From NCBI RefSeq assembly GCF_947648125.1, contig NZ_CANSMR010000002.1:654988-718987 (forward strand): a DNA stretch of 64,000 nt. Direction: 5' to 3'. Under the pieces are notes generated by a model. It had not been told where the DNA came from. It did no database searches and saw nothing but the letters and a program-made list of their open reading frames with translations. Source of the stretch: an uncultured Bradyrhizobium sp. Lineage in GTDB: Bacteria > Pseudomonadota > Alphaproteobacteria > Rhizobiales > Xanthobacteraceae. Shown here piece after piece: positions 19,245 through 28,642 of the stretch (position 1 is the first letter of the stretch; each line of letters begins with the position of its first letter). Made by a program: the position numbers and the translations under genes.

Positions 19245-19790
19245 GTGAAGATTGTCGCAAAGTCGCTCTTCGTCCTGTTCACCGTGTCCGGCATGGCCGG
19301 CCTTGGCCACGCCCAGGTCCCCAAGGGCAAGAATGCGCCGGCAGCGGCGCCCGCTCCGCAAGGCGATGCCGCATCCCCCAACAATACCGGCTGGGTCGCG
19401 CGCTGCACCAGCGCGAGCCGCGACGCGCCGCTCGAATGCGCGATGGAGCAGACCGCTGTTCTCACCAAGACCGGCCAGCTGATCGTGCTGGTCAATATCC
19501 GCGTTCCCGGCGATACCCGCGCGCCGGTTGCGCTGATCCAGCTTCCGCTCGGGCTGAACCTGCCCGTCGGCGCCAAGCTGCAGGTCGACGACGGCAAGGC
19601 CGTCGATGTGCCGATCCAGACCTGCGAGGCGCGCGGTTGCTACATCAATGCGCCGATCGCGGCCGACGTCCTGGCCCAGCTGAAATCGGGCAAGCAGCTC
19701 AAGGTGTCGTTCCAGAATCTCGGCAAGGAGACCATCAGCATCCCGATGCCGCTCGCAGACTTCGCGACGGTGTACGACAAGATCAAGTAG
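19245..19790 (+). CDS. Invasion-associated locus B (IalB) family protein
   Basis: 181 residues from GTG 19245, with GGAG eight bases upstream. A signal peptide (KIVAKSLFVLFTVSGMAGLG.HAQ) leads into a short Ala/Pro linker, then the IalB domain: GWVARCTSA, CAMEQTAVLTKTGQLIVLVN, PLGLNLPVGAKLQVDDG, TCEARGCYINAPI. Four cysteines (C of VARC, LEC, QTC, RGC) would form two disulfides in the periplasm. The family is widespread in Rhizobiales; function outside Bartonella is unclear. Confidence 0.88.
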   Translation: MKIVAKSLFVLFTVSGMAGLGHAQVPKGKNAPAAAPAPQGDAASPNNTGWVARCTSASRDAPLECAMEQTAVLTKTGQLIVLVNIRVPGDTRAPVALIQLPLGLNLPVGAKLQVDDGKAVDVPIQTCEARGCYINAPIAADVLAQLKSGKQLKVSFQNLGKETISIPMPLADFATVYDKIK

Positions 19791-19812
19791 GCCGGCGCAG
19801 GCAGCCCTAGCG

Positions 19813-20220
19813 CTATCGCTCGCGCTTATAGAGAAACGCGTTGTCCGGCTGTGGCATGCCGATGGTCTTGTAGAACCCGATCGAGTCGGGCGCCGACAGC
19901 AACAGGCACATCGATTCAGGTCCGGCGTGGCGCCGCGTTTCCGCGATCAGGCGCTTGCCGATGCCGTGCCCCTGAAACGCCCGATCGACCGCAAGGTCCG
20001 ACAAATAGCAGCAATAGGCGAAATCGGTCAGCGCGCGCGAGACGCCGACGAGCCGGTGCGCCTTGCGTGCCGTCACGATCAGGTTCGCATTGGCGATCAT
20101 CCGCGCCATCCGATCGGTATCCGCCAGCGGCCGCCGCTCGCCGAGACCCGACTGGCGCAGCACCTCGATGAACTCGTCGACGCCGATCGACGGCTCGCGG
20201 GCATAAAGAATTTCGTCCAT
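19813..20220 (-). CDS. GNAT-family N-acetyltransferase
   Basis: 135 residues from ATG 20220. The acetyl-CoA-binding motif is in LSDLAVDRAFQGHGIGKRLI (Q-x-x-G-x-G), followed by LLLSAPDSIGFYKTIGM, the C-terminal GNAT segment. The N-terminal EFIEVLRQSGLGERRP matches small GNATs of unknown substrate. Convergent with ialB, 22 bases apart. Confidence 0.88.
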   Translation of the reverse strand: MDEILYAREPSIGVDEFIEVLRQSGLGERRPLADTDRMARMIANANLIVTARKAHRLVGVSRALTDFAYCCYLSDLAVDRAFQGHGIGKRLIAETRRHAGPESMCLLLSAPDSIGFYKTIGMPQPDNAFLYKRER

Positions 20221-20482
20221 CACCTTAAACCTCTGTCGCAACAAGCCGTACTACAGGCGCGAGACCATGATTGATCACGCCGGGCTAATCCACCCTCGAT
20301 GCTGTGATGGCACGCCATCGTCGGCACCACGATTTTCGCGCTGATCCCGCCATCAATGCTTGCCAAGCCCGGGACCAAGCGGGTAGAAGGTCGCACTCGC
20401 GCGGACGCCGATTTGGCAGGCGAACCCGCTGCACCGAGATGTCCAGACATCCAGCTAAGCTGTTGATATCTTGGATGGTTCT

Positions 20483-20556
20483 TGGGGAATGGTGTAACGG
20501 TAGCACAACAGACTCTGACTCTGTTTGTCTTGGTTCGAATCCAGGTTCCCCAGCCA
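20483..20556 (+). tRNA. tRNA-Gln (anticodon CTG)
   Basis: Cloverleaf by eye: acceptor TGGGGAA pairs with TTCCCCA, followed by discriminator G and an encoded CCA. Anticodon stem ACAGA/TCTGT encloses the loop CTCTGAC, giving anticodon CTG (reads CAG). The T-arm is present as TTGGTTCGAATCCAG. 74 bases long. Nothing next to its 3' end looks like an integrated element. Confidence 0.95.
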
Positions 20557-20660
20557 ATTCGCTCTTGTGGCGCGTCCACCCCATGAATCCCGGCGAGATC
20601 ATCCCGGCCGGTGCCCCTCAGGCAGCATCGGCTGCACTTAGGCCGGATGGAGGTGTGCCC

Positions 20661-20692
20661 ACAAACGCAAACCGCCGCGTTGCCACGGCGGT
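20661..20692 (-). terminator. Probable terminator of the PBP1A gene
   Basis: On the minus strand ACCGCCG, an 8-base loop and CGGCGGT are followed by TTGCGTTTG, 48-80 bases past the mrcA stop. The T tract is weak, so this is only a candidate intrinsic terminator. Confidence 0.4.
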
Positions 20693-20739
20693 ACCAGAGG
20701 CTGAACGACTTCAGTTCGCGGATACCTTGGCGGCGGGCG

Positions 20740-23232
20740 TCAGTACAACCCACCCGTCCCTGACCGCATGACGGCACGATCCGCGTCCGGCGGGATTGCC
20801 TGCTGGGTCCCGTCGATCACATCGGTGCCGGCGACCAGCGTCGGATCGTAGAATGGCGGCGCCTGGCCCGGCTTGAAGGCCTCGAGCACCACGCCCCGGT
20901 TCTGACCGGACGAGGCGCGCAGGCCGGTCTTGGCATCGACCAGCACCAGCCGGATGCCGACCGGCTGCTTGAACGGGGTGGCGGGCTTGTCGGCCAACGC
21001 GAGCTTGAGGAAGTCGCGCGCGATCGGCGCCGCGGTGTGGCCGGCCTGCGCGTTGCGGCCGAGCGAGCGCGGCTTGTCGTAGCCGACATAGAGACCGACC
21101 ACGAGGTCGGGCGAGAAGCCGACGAACCAGAGGTCCTTGGCCTCGTTCGAGGTGCCGGTCTTGCCGGCGAGCGGCTTGCCGACGTCCTTCAGCGCGGTGC
21201 CGGTACCGGCCTGAATCACGCCCTCCATCAGCGAGGTGATCTGGTAGGCCGTCATCGCGTCGAGCACCCGCTCGCGGCGGTCGACGAGCTGCGGCTCGGG
21301 CTGGTTCTTCCAGCCCTCCGGCGCGTCGCAGCCGCGGCATTCGCGCTGGTCGTGCCTGAAGATGGTGTGGCCGTAGCGGTCCTGGATGCGGTCGATCAGG
21401 GTCGGCTTCACGCGGACGCCGCCATTGGCGATCATCGAATAGGCCGTGGCCATCCGCATCACCGTGGTCTCGCCGGCGCCGAGCGCATAGGCGAGATAGT
21501 TCGGCAATTCGTCATAGACGCCGAAGCGCTTGGCATACTCGCCGATCACAGGCATGCCGATTTCCTGCGCCAGCCGCACGGTTACGGTGTTGAGCGACAG
21601 GCGGAGCGCGTTGCGCAGCGTAACCTGGCCCTGATACTTGCCGGTGGAGAAGTTTTCCGGCCGCCAGATGTTGCCCTGCCCCTGGTCGATTTCGATCGGG
21701 CCGTCGATCATCACCGTCGATCCGGTGTAGCCATTGTCGAGCGCCGTCGAATAGACGATCGGCTTGAAGGTCGAACCAGGCTGCCGATAGGCCTGCGTCG
21801 CGCGATTGAACTGGCTCTGGTCGAACGAGAAGCCGCCGACCATCGCGAGCACGCGGCCGGTGTGCGGATCCATCGCCACCATCGCGCCCGACAATTCGGG
21901 AATCTGGCGCAGCCGGTACTGGCCTTCGACGGCCTTGCCGTCCTTGAACAGCGGATCGGCGTAGATCACGTCGCCAGGCTGCAGCACCTGCGCCACCGAT
22001 GTCGGCGTCTTGCCCCTGTACGGGCCCGACAACGCCCGCGCCCACCGCACGCCTTCCAGCGTGACGATGCCGGTCTCGCGCTGCTTGCTGATGGCGCCGC
22101 CGAGTTCGCGGCCGGGCTGGAAGCCGATCCGCGCCGACTGGTCGTTGCTCTCCAGCACAACCGCCATCCGCCACGGCGAGATGTCCGAGAGCGACTTGAT
22201 TTCGGCGAGCGGCACGCCCCAGTCGCTGGTGAGGTCGAGCTTCTGGATCGCGCCGCGATAGCCCTGCTGCTCGTCATAGTTCACGAGCCCCGCCACCATG
22301 GCCTTGCGCGCCATCACCTGGACCTTGGGGTCGAGCGTGGTGCGCACCGACAGGCCGCCCTCATAGAGCTTCTTCTCGCCGTAGCGCTCGAAGATGTCGC
22401 GGCGGACTTCCTCGGAGAAATATTCGCCGGCGAAGGTGTGCGCGCCATTGCTGCGGTTGGTGACGGTCAGCGGATCCTTGCGCGCCTTGTCGGCGTCGGC
22501 AGCGGTGATCCAGCCGTTCTCCTGCAGGCGGTCGATCACATAGTTGCGCCGCTCGATGGCGCGCGCACGGTTGCGCACCGGATGCAGGCTGGCCGGCATT
22601 TTCGGCAACGCCGCGAGATAGGCCGCTTCCGAGATCGTCAGTTCATTGACGGACTTGTCGAAATAGACCAGCGAGGCCGCCGCGATGCCGTAGGCACCGA
22701 GGCCGAGGTAGATTTCGTTGAGATAGAGCTCAAGGATCTTGTCCTTGGAATAGGCCCGCTCGATTCGCATCGCCAGCAGGGCTTCCTTGATCTTGCGGGT
22801 GAACGACACCTCGTTGGTCAACAGGAAGTTCTTGGCGACCTGCTGGGTGATCGTGGAAGCACCCTGCGGACGGCGGTTGGAACCGAAGTTCTGGATGTAG
22901 GAGACGCCCGCGCGCGCCATGCCGGTATAGTCGATGCCGCCGTGCTCGTAGAAATTCTTGTCCTCGGCTGCGAGGAAGGCGTTGATCACGAGCTTCGGCA
23001 CCGCCTGGATCGGCAGATAGAGCCGGCGCTCCTTGGCGAATTCGCCCAGCAGCGATCCGTCAGCTGCGTGCACGCGGGTCATCACCGGCGGCTCGTAGTT
23101 CTGGAGCTGCGAATAGTCGGGCAGGTCCTTGGAAAAATGCCAGAACAGCCCTGCGACCGCGGCGAGACCAGCCAGGAACAGGATGGTTCCTGCGGTGAAC
23201 AGGAACCCGAAGAACCGCAACAGAAATTTCAT
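20740..23232 (-). CDS. mrcA: Penicillin-binding protein 1A
   Basis: 830 residues, normal length. N-terminal TM (FLFTAGTILFLAGLAAVAGL). The glycosyltransferase domain has the catalytic Glu in FLAAEDKNFYEHGGIDYTG, with QGASTITQQVAKNFLL and AYSKDKILELYLNEIYLG. Transpeptidase: S-x-x-K in GSTFKPIVYS, S-x-N in LSLNTVTVRL, and KTG in LAGKTGTSNEAKD. It polymerises and cross-links peptidoglycan in the periplasm. Single-gene unit; the C-terminal ~70 residues after the transpeptidase are low-complexity. Confidence 0.95.
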   Translation of the reverse strand: MKFLLRFFGFLFTAGTILFLAGLAAVAGLFWHFSKDLPDYSQLQNYEPPVMTRVHAADGSLLGEFAKERRLYLPIQAVPKLVINAFLAAEDKNFYEHGGIDYTGMARAGVSYIQNFGSNRRPQGASTITQQVAKNFLLTNEVSFTRKIKEALLAMRIERAYSKDKILELYLNEIYLGLGAYGIAAASLVYFDKSVNELTISEAAYLAALPKMPASLHPVRNRARAIERRNYVIDRLQENGWITAADADKARKDPLTVTNRSNGAHTFAGEYFSEEVRRDIFERYGEKKLYEGGLSVRTTLDPKVQVMARKAMVAGLVNYDEQQGYRGAIQKLDLTSDWGVPLAEIKSLSDISPWRMAVVLESNDQSARIGFQPGRELGGAISKQRETGIVTLEGVRWARALSGPYRGKTPTSVAQVLQPGDVIYADPLFKDGKAVEGQYRLRQIPELSGAMVAMDPHTGRVLAMVGGFSFDQSQFNRATQAYRQPGSTFKPIVYSTALDNGYTGSTVMIDGPIEIDQGQGNIWRPENFSTGKYQGQVTLRNALRLSLNTVTVRLAQEIGMPVIGEYAKRFGVYDELPNYLAYALGAGETTVMRMATAYSMIANGGVRVKPTLIDRIQDRYGHTIFRHDQRECRGCDAPEGWKNQPEPQLVDRRERVLDAMTAYQITSLMEGVIQAGTGTALKDVGKPLAGKTGTSNEAKDLWFVGFSPDLVVGLYVGYDKPRSLGRNAQAGHTAAPIARDFLKLALADKPATPFKQPVGIRLVLVDAKTGLRASSGQNRGVVLEAFKPGQAPPFYDPTLVAGTDVIDGTQQAIPPDADRAVMRSGTGGLY

Positions 23233-23692
23233 CGACCAGATTTTCCGTGGCGAATACGTCGCTCGTTCTGAGTGCGCTGCGTGCCACTTAGGCCGCCCGG
23301 TATATCGGTCGCACCATGGACCTGCAATTCAACACAGGAGAATTAAAGCGCGCCAGGCGTCAAACTTATGCCATAGAGCCCGGCTCGCGCGCGCGGCCAA
23401 ATCAGCCCTCCCCGACTTTGGGACGCTCTGGAAGATTGCATCGACCTCCAGCCCTCCGCTGGCCGGCGCGCCCGGCAGAGGGCACGCCGGCCTCCAATCG
23501 CCGCGCTTGCGCGGCGAGCCGGTTGCGAAACAAAAGCGCAGGCCGGACCGAGCGCTTTCACTACCCGGCTGCCGTTCCAAGCGCCGTGCCGTCAGAAACC
23601 GGTGGACAGTGCCGCCGGGCCGACGGGATTAATGGTCTATCATAACTACCGCAAGTTGTTGTCATACTCGCGACTCGCGAGGGCTGGTTTGC
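23233..23692. other. Gap with no recognised gene
   Basis: About 460 bases between the divergent mrcA and coiled-coil genes. Open frames here lack a recognisable product on either strand. A small GC-rich dyad (CGCCGCGCTTGCGCGGCG, ~23500-23517) is visible. It presumably holds both promoters. Confidence 0.5.
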
Positions 23693-24121
23693 ATGGCACT
23701 GCGCGGATTCAGACGGCCTTTTGCGGCCGACCCGAATGTCCTCGGATTTCCGAGACCTCCCACATCGGCGATGGGCACCGAAGCCTTGGACCTCGTCTAT
23801 CAGGCGGCGGACCTGTTCCGCAGCATGGAGGACCGAGCCCGCGCTGGCGAGGCGCGCGCCGAGGCCGCCGAACAGGCGCAGCTCGAAATCATCGCCGCCA
23901 CCGAGCGCAAGCTGAGGGACGCGTCCCGGGCACTCGAAGAAGCCCGACGGCGCATCGAGTCCCAGCAGGAGCAGCTCGATGCCGCCGAATTCCGGGCCCA
24001 GGCCGCCGAAGCCGAGGCGCGTGAAGCCAGGCAATCGCTGGCCCTGGTCGAGGATGCGATCCGCCGGCGCCTGCTGCTGACGAGCGGGCACGACGACGGC
24101 AGGTCGACGGCCGTCGCCTGA
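23693..24121 (+). CDS. Hypothetical coiled-coil protein
   Basis: 142 residues. After a basic N-terminus (MALRGFRRPFAADPNVLGFP) and TEALDLVYQAADLFRSMEDR, residues ~48-125 are a continuous Ala/Glu/Arg-rich heptad coiled coil (RAEAAEQAQLEIIAATERKL and onward). There is no TM segment or known domain. It is probably a structural or adaptor protein. Convergent with ggt. Confidence 0.65.
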   Translation: MALRGFRRPFAADPNVLGFPRPPTSAMGTEALDLVYQAADLFRSMEDRARAGEARAEAAEQAQLEIIAATERKLRDASRALEEARRRIESQQEQLDAAEFRAQAAEAEAREARQSLALVEDAIRRRLLLTSGHDDGRSTAVA

Positions 24122-24186
24122 CGCGAGATCGATCGCGCAGGCGCTAGGCCCGCGCACGGCGCTACCACGCCATCGCACAACGCCGA

Positions 24187-25923
24187 TCAATAGCCGCCAG
24201 CGAGCCCCGAATTGCGGCGCGGATCGTTCGCCCCATAGAAGCGGTTGTTGCCGACCGGCTTGCCGTCCAACGACGGCGCCCCGATGATGATGACCGCGAG
24301 GTGATTGGCCGGCTGCGGCGGCCCGAACTTTTGGCCCATGCCCTCCAAAATCTTCCGCGTGTCCGGCGATAGCGTGAAGTCCTCGAGGTTAGTCGCCTCT
24401 GGAAGCCATTGCTGGTGGAAGCGCGGCATGTCCACGGCCTCCTGTGCGTCCATGCCGTAATCGATGGCGTTGATCATCGTCAGCAGCACGGCCGTGATGA
24501 TGCGGCTGCCGCCCGGTGTCCCCACCACCATGACCGGCTTGCCGTCCCTGGTCACGATGGTCGGGCTCATCGAGGACAGGGGACGCTTGCCGGGGACGAT
24601 GGAATTGGCCTCCCCCTGCACCAGGCCGTAGAGGTTCGGCACGCCGACCTTGGCGGTGAAGTCGTCCATCTCGTCGTTCAGCAGCACGCCGGTCTTGGCC
24701 GCTGTCACCTTGGCGCCGAACCAGTCGTTGAGCGTGTAGGTGACCGACACCGCGTTGCCGTCCTTGTCGGCGATCGAATAGTGCGTGGTGTTACTGCCCT
24801 CGTGCGGCGGAACGCCCGGCTTGATGTCCTTGGACACGCCGGCCTTGGCCGGGTCGATCACGGCGCGGATTTTCGCGGCGTAATTCTTGTCGAGCAACCG
24901 CTCGAGCGGATTCTTCACGAAGTCGGGGTCGCCGAGATAGCTGTTGCGATCGACATAGGCGTGGCGCATCGCCTCGATCTGGTAGTGCACCGCCTGCGCG
25001 GAATGGTAGCCGAGCTCCTTCAGCGGATAACCCTCGAGGATGTTGAGGATCTCGCAGACCAACACGCCACCCGAGCTTGGCGGCGGCGCCGAAACCACGT
25101 GGTAGCCGCGATAGTCGCATTCGACCGGTGCGAGCTCGCGAACCCGGTAGTTGTCGAGATCCTCCTGCGTGAGCAGGCCCCTGCCGGCCTGGCTCGAGGC
25201 GACGATCGCCGCCCCCACCCAGCCCTTGTAGAAGCCGTCGGTGCCGCGCTTGCTGATCTCGCGCAGTGTTTCGGCGAGCTCGTGCTGGGTCAGCCGCTCG
25301 CCGACCTGGAACGGCTTGCCGTTGTTGAGGAAGATCGCGCCCGAGGCCGGATCGTCCTGAAAATCCTTGGTCGAGGTCTCCAGCATGCTGACGTCGCCCT
25401 GGTCCAGCACGAAGCCGTCCTCGGCGAGTTGCAGCGCCGGCGCGATGACGTCGGCGCGTTTCATCGTGCCGTATTTCTCGCGCGCATATTCCATGCCGGC
25501 CACCGAGCCCGGCACGCCGACGGCGAGATGCCCCTTGGTCGACAGGCCGGCGATGACGTTGCCGTCCTTGTCGAGATACATGTTGGCGGTGGCGCCCTTC
25601 GGCGCGGTCTCGCGGAAATCCAGGAAGGTCTTGCGGCCGTCGGCAAGCTGAATGGTCATGAACCCACCGCCACCGAGATTGCCGGCGGCGGGATAGGCGA
25701 CCGCGAGCGCGTAACCGACCGCAACCGCCGCGTCGATCGCGTTGCCGCCCCGCTTCAACACCTCGATGCCGACCTGCGTCGCAAGATGCTGCGCGGATAC
25801 CACCATGCCGTTCTCGGCGGCGACCGGCGCAACCGACGCGGCGTGGCCAGGAGCTGACGCCGCGACGCCGATCGCGACAATAGCCGCGACCATCCATCGC
25901 GCGCCCGTTCGTGGATTTCGCAT
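24187..25923 (-). CDS. ggt: Gamma-glutamyltransferase
   Basis: 578 residues from ATG 25923, preceded by GGGGGAACTCCA. A signal peptide (WMVAAIVAIGVAASAPGHA) directs it to the periplasm. Large-subunit motifs: GGNAIDAAVAVGYALAV and NLGGGGFMT. The self-processing nucleophile is the first Thr of TTHYSIADKDGNAVSVTYTL; SSMSPTIV and GTPGGSRIITAV line the small-subunit active site. It hydrolyses glutathione and transfers gamma-glutamyl groups, so it may recycle extracellular glutathione. Confidence 0.95.
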   Translation of the reverse strand: MRNPRTGARWMVAAIVAIGVAASAPGHAASVAPVAAENGMVVSAQHLATQVGIEVLKRGGNAIDAAVAVGYALAVAYPAAGNLGGGGFMTIQLADGRKTFLDFRETAPKGATANMYLDKDGNVIAGLSTKGHLAVGVPGSVAGMEYAREKYGTMKRADVIAPALQLAEDGFVLDQGDVSMLETSTKDFQDDPASGAIFLNNGKPFQVGERLTQHELAETLREISKRGTDGFYKGWVGAAIVASSQAGRGLLTQEDLDNYRVRELAPVECDYRGYHVVSAPPPSSGGVLVCEILNILEGYPLKELGYHSAQAVHYQIEAMRHAYVDRNSYLGDPDFVKNPLERLLDKNYAAKIRAVIDPAKAGVSKDIKPGVPPHEGSNTTHYSIADKDGNAVSVTYTLNDWFGAKVTAAKTGVLLNDEMDDFTAKVGVPNLYGLVQGEANSIVPGKRPLSSMSPTIVTRDGKPVMVVGTPGGSRIITAVLLTMINAIDYGMDAQEAVDMPRFHQQWLPEATNLEDFTLSPDTRKILEGMGQKFGPPQPANHLAVIIIGAPSLDGKPVGNNRFYGANDPRRNSGLAGGY

Positions 25924-26130
25924 TGGAGTTCCCCCCGATTTACGCCGTCTGGGTGCGGCGTATGTTGCTTCTATCGGAGCGAGCAAGTGTAGCAGGCCGC
26001 GTGCCCGCGCACTATAGGGTCGGCACGGTTGCCGCGCGCGGCATCACCCCCGCCCTGCTTCCCGTCAGCCCGACGCGCGCGCGACGGCGCGGCCGGCGTG
26101 CGCGGTCCCGAATGCGCTAGGCGATGCCAC

Positions 26131-26259
26131 GACGATGACGGCATCCTGATCCGCGCCGCCGCCGATACATTGATGATCTCACCGCCCCTGATCATCACCG
26201 AAGACCAGATCGAGGCGATCTTCGCAGCGATCCGCCGCGCGTTGCTCGCGATCGAGTGA
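26131..26259 (+). pseudogene. C-terminal remnant of a class III aminotransferase
   Basis: The frame reads DDDGILIRAAADTLMISPPL then IITEDQIEAIFAAIRRALLA and ends IE-stop. This is the standard end of omega-amino-acid:pyruvate and related class III aminotransferases (G-x-L-x-R-x-x-x-D-x-x-x-x-x-P-P-L-I-I-T). Upstream codons no longer resemble the family and no PLP lysine is present, so only ~42 codons survive. It lies just upstream of the divergent ggt gene. Confidence 0.65.
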
Positions 26260-26301
26260 CGGCCGCGGACGTCTGACCTTCAATGTCACAACAAATTCGG
26301 T

Positions 26302-26423
26302 GTCGTCCCTGCGAAAGCAGGAACCCATAACCACAAACGTTGATTGGTTTGCTGCGCTGGAATGACGAATCCCATCGACAACGCCCGCCGCGGAGTATGG
26401 GTCCCTGCTTTCGCAGGGACGAC
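26302..26423. repeat. Dispersed inverted repeat, GTCGTCCCTGCG type
   Basis: GTCGTCCCTGCGAAAGCAGG at the left pairs with CCTGCTTTCGCAGGGACGAC at the right; each arm can also fold on itself. A second member of the same family is at 55336-55458. It occupies the gap between the aminotransferase remnant and the permease. Confidence 0.8.
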
Positions 26424-26485
26424 GGTCTCTTGGCGGAGACGGGCTCGCAACATAGCGAACAAGAAGCATCCTCGCCGCGCTTGAT

Positions 26486-27985
26486 CTACACCGCATCCCT
26501 CGCCCGCAGCCGGCTGTGGCGTCGGCCATAGGCGACATAGATCACGAGCCCGATCACGAGCCACACCGCGAGCCTGATCCAGGTGTCGAGCGGCAGGCCG
26601 AACATCAGGAACAGCGAGGTTCCTGCGGCAGCCGGCGCCACCAGCCAGATCGCCGGCGCCCTGAACGGGCGCGGCAGATCCGGATCGCGCAGACGCAGCA
26701 CCAGCGTTCCGATCGAGACCACCGTGAATGCGAACAGCGTGCCGATCGAGACGAGTTCTCCGACCAGCCCGATCGGCAGCAGCCCGCCGAGAATTGCAGC
26801 GACGCTGCCGGCGAAGATGGTCGAGACATAGGGCGTCTGGAACCGCGGATGGATCTTGGCGGCGATACCCGGCAGCAGCCCGTCATGCGCCATGGCGCGG
26901 AAGATCCGCGGCTGCGCGAGCAGCATGATGAGGATCACCGACGTCAGCCCGAACAGGATGCCAAGCTTGATGAAGGGGCCGAGCCAGCCGATGCCGACGG
27001 CATCGATGCCGACGGCGATCGGATCAGGCACGCTGAGCTTGTCGTACGGCACGATGCCGGTCAGCACGAAGCCGACCGCAACATAGAGCGCGGCGCAGAT
27101 CACCAGCGAGCCGAGAATGCCAATCGGCATGTCGCGCTCCGGCGTCTTCGCCTCCTGCGCCGCGGTCGAGATCGCGTCGAAGCCGATATAGGCAAAGAAC
27201 ACCACGGCCGCGCCGCGGACCACGCCGGACCAGCCGAATATGCCGGGACCGGCATTCGGCGGGATCAGCGCGCCCTCCGGATTGCTCGCCGTCACCCAGT
27301 TCGCCAGCGATACCGACGAAGCCGCGGTGGCGAGAAACAATGCGATGACGACGAGCTTCACCACGACGACGAAGCCGGTGAAGCGCGCAGACTCGCGAAT
27401 GCCGACCACGAGCAGCGCGGTGACGAAAGCGATGATCGCCATCGCCGGAATGTTGATCACCGCGCCGGTCGACGACCACGCACCGATGTTGGCGTCGTAG
27501 GCGAGCGGCGCCGAGGTGAATTGCTGCGGCAGGTTGACGCCGAAATCGCGCATCAGGCTGACGAAATACCCGGACCATCCGACCGAGACCGCGATCGCGC
27601 CGACCGCGTATTCGAGGATCAGGTCCCAGCCGATGATCCAGGCGATCAGTTCGCCAAGCGTGGCATAGGCGTACGTGTAGGCGCTGCCGCAGATCGGCAC
27701 GGTCGACGCCATCTCGGCGTAGCACAGGCCGGCGAAGGCGCAGGCGACGGCGCCAAGCATGAAGGAGAGCGTGACGGCGGGTCCGGCATTGGCGGCGGCT
27801 GCATGGCCCGTCAGCACGAAGATGCCGGCGCCGATGATGCCGCCGATGCCGAGCGTGACGAGTTGCAACGCCGAAAGCGAGCGCTTGAAGATCGGCGTCT
27901 CCGCGTCGCCGTCGGCGCGCGCCGCTTCCCGCAACAGCTCCGCGGTCGACTTTCGGTCCCAGAAACCGGCCAAGGTGTCTGTCAC
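26486..27985 (-). CDS. APC-family amino acid permease
   Basis: 499 residues from GTG 27985, chosen because GGAGG lies 9 bases upstream (an earlier GTG at 28027 is less likely). About 12 TM helices. TM1 has the substrate motif [20 protein letters not shown]; also [40 protein letters not shown] and RDLPIGIL-like segments. This is the cationic-amino-acid-transporter type (YfnA-like). It takes up amino acids with protons; substrate unknown. Confidence 0.9.
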   Translation of the reverse strand: MTDTLAGFWDRKSTAELLREAARADGDAETPIFKRSLSALQLVTLGIGGIIGAGIFVLTGHAAAANAGPAVTLSFMLGAVACAFAGLCYAEMASTVPICGSAYTYAYATLGELIAWIIGWDLILEYAVGAIAVSVGWSGYFVSLMRDFGVNLPQQFTSAPLAYDANIGAWSSTGAVINIPAMAIIAFVTALLVVGIRESARFTGFVVVVKLVVIALFLATAASSVSLANWVTASNPEGALIPPNAGPGIFGWSGVVRGAAVVFFAYIGFDAISTAAQEAKTPERDMPIGILGSLVICAALYVAVGFVLTGIVPYDKLSVPDPIAVGIDAVGIGWLGPFIKLGILFGLTSVILIMLLAQPRIFRAMAHDGLLPGIAAKIHPRFQTPYVSTIFAGSVAAILGGLLPIGLVGELVSIGTLFAFTVVSIGTLVLRLRDPDLPRPFRAPAIWLVAPAAAGTSLFLMFGLPLDTWIRLAVWLVIGLVIYVAYGRRHSRLRARDAV

Positions 27986-28133
27986 GCCAGCTGCCCTCCG
28001 CCGCTCGGGCCCGGCGGGACCCGACACGATCAGCGGACTATAACGCGCCGGGCGTCCAGGCGTTCGGGCACCGGGCGACAGCCCGCGCGCTTATCCACCG
28101 CCAAGAACGACGGCCAAGCGCGGATACGGGGCC

Positions 28134-28439
28134 CTATTGGCAGGGATGGCGGCGGCCGTCGCGGCCAAGGAAGGTGCCGGACGCAGGATCGAACGAACGA
28201 TAGCGCGCGCAAGAGGACGATGGCGCCGCCGGCATGGCGCCAAAGGCATTCGCCGGGTTGCCGCCGCGTTGCGCCGCCTGCTGGGCCTCACCCCATGGCG
28301 TCAGGGCGCCGCCGTTGATCGCGCTCCGCCCCGGATTCTGCGCGTCGAAAAGTGCCGGCTCCGACATCTGGGCCGCGACTGGCGTGAACGTCATTCCCAC
28401 GAGCAGCACAGCGGCTGCGACGGCCTTGAGTCCGGCCAT
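28134..28439 (-). CDS. BA14K-like secreted protein
   Basis: 101 residues from ATG 28439 with GAGAGG upstream. A signal peptide ends near PVAAQ. The C-terminus CARYRSFDPASGTFLGRDGR-RHPC matches the BA14K family motif (YRSYDPASGTY.G.DG..HPC), with a Cys at each end that could form a disulfide. First described as an immunoreactive protein in Brucella; many copies occur in Rhizobiales with unknown role. Confidence 0.75.
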   Translation of the reverse strand: MAGLKAVAAAVLLVGMTFTPVAAQMSEPALFDAQNPGRSAINGGALTPWGEAQQAAQRGGNPANAFGAMPAAPSSSCARYRSFDPASGTFLGRDGRRHPCQ

Positions 28440-28642
28440 AGGACCTCTCCGATGCATCAATTGAAATTCGCCCAAGAATTCGCCGAAGAAACTGCGCACG
28501 GGCGGCAGCGCCGTCCCTGTGCGTGGATCCGATGTGGTGACGGCCGAACTCCCGATGCAGGGGCCATCAGGTCACAATGCCGCGAGGCAGCCGCAGTCGC
28601 CGCACGACGACCGCGACGCGCGACGGCCGCCCCGCCCGCGCT

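Noticed and set aside
20483-20740. tRNA-Gln as an attachment site for an integrated element
   Set aside because: No integrase gene and no repeat of the tRNA 3' end are visible downstream.
21037-23271. Long open frame on the plus strand opposite the PBP1A gene
   Set aside because: Same antisense bias; PBP1A motifs on the minus strand are complete.
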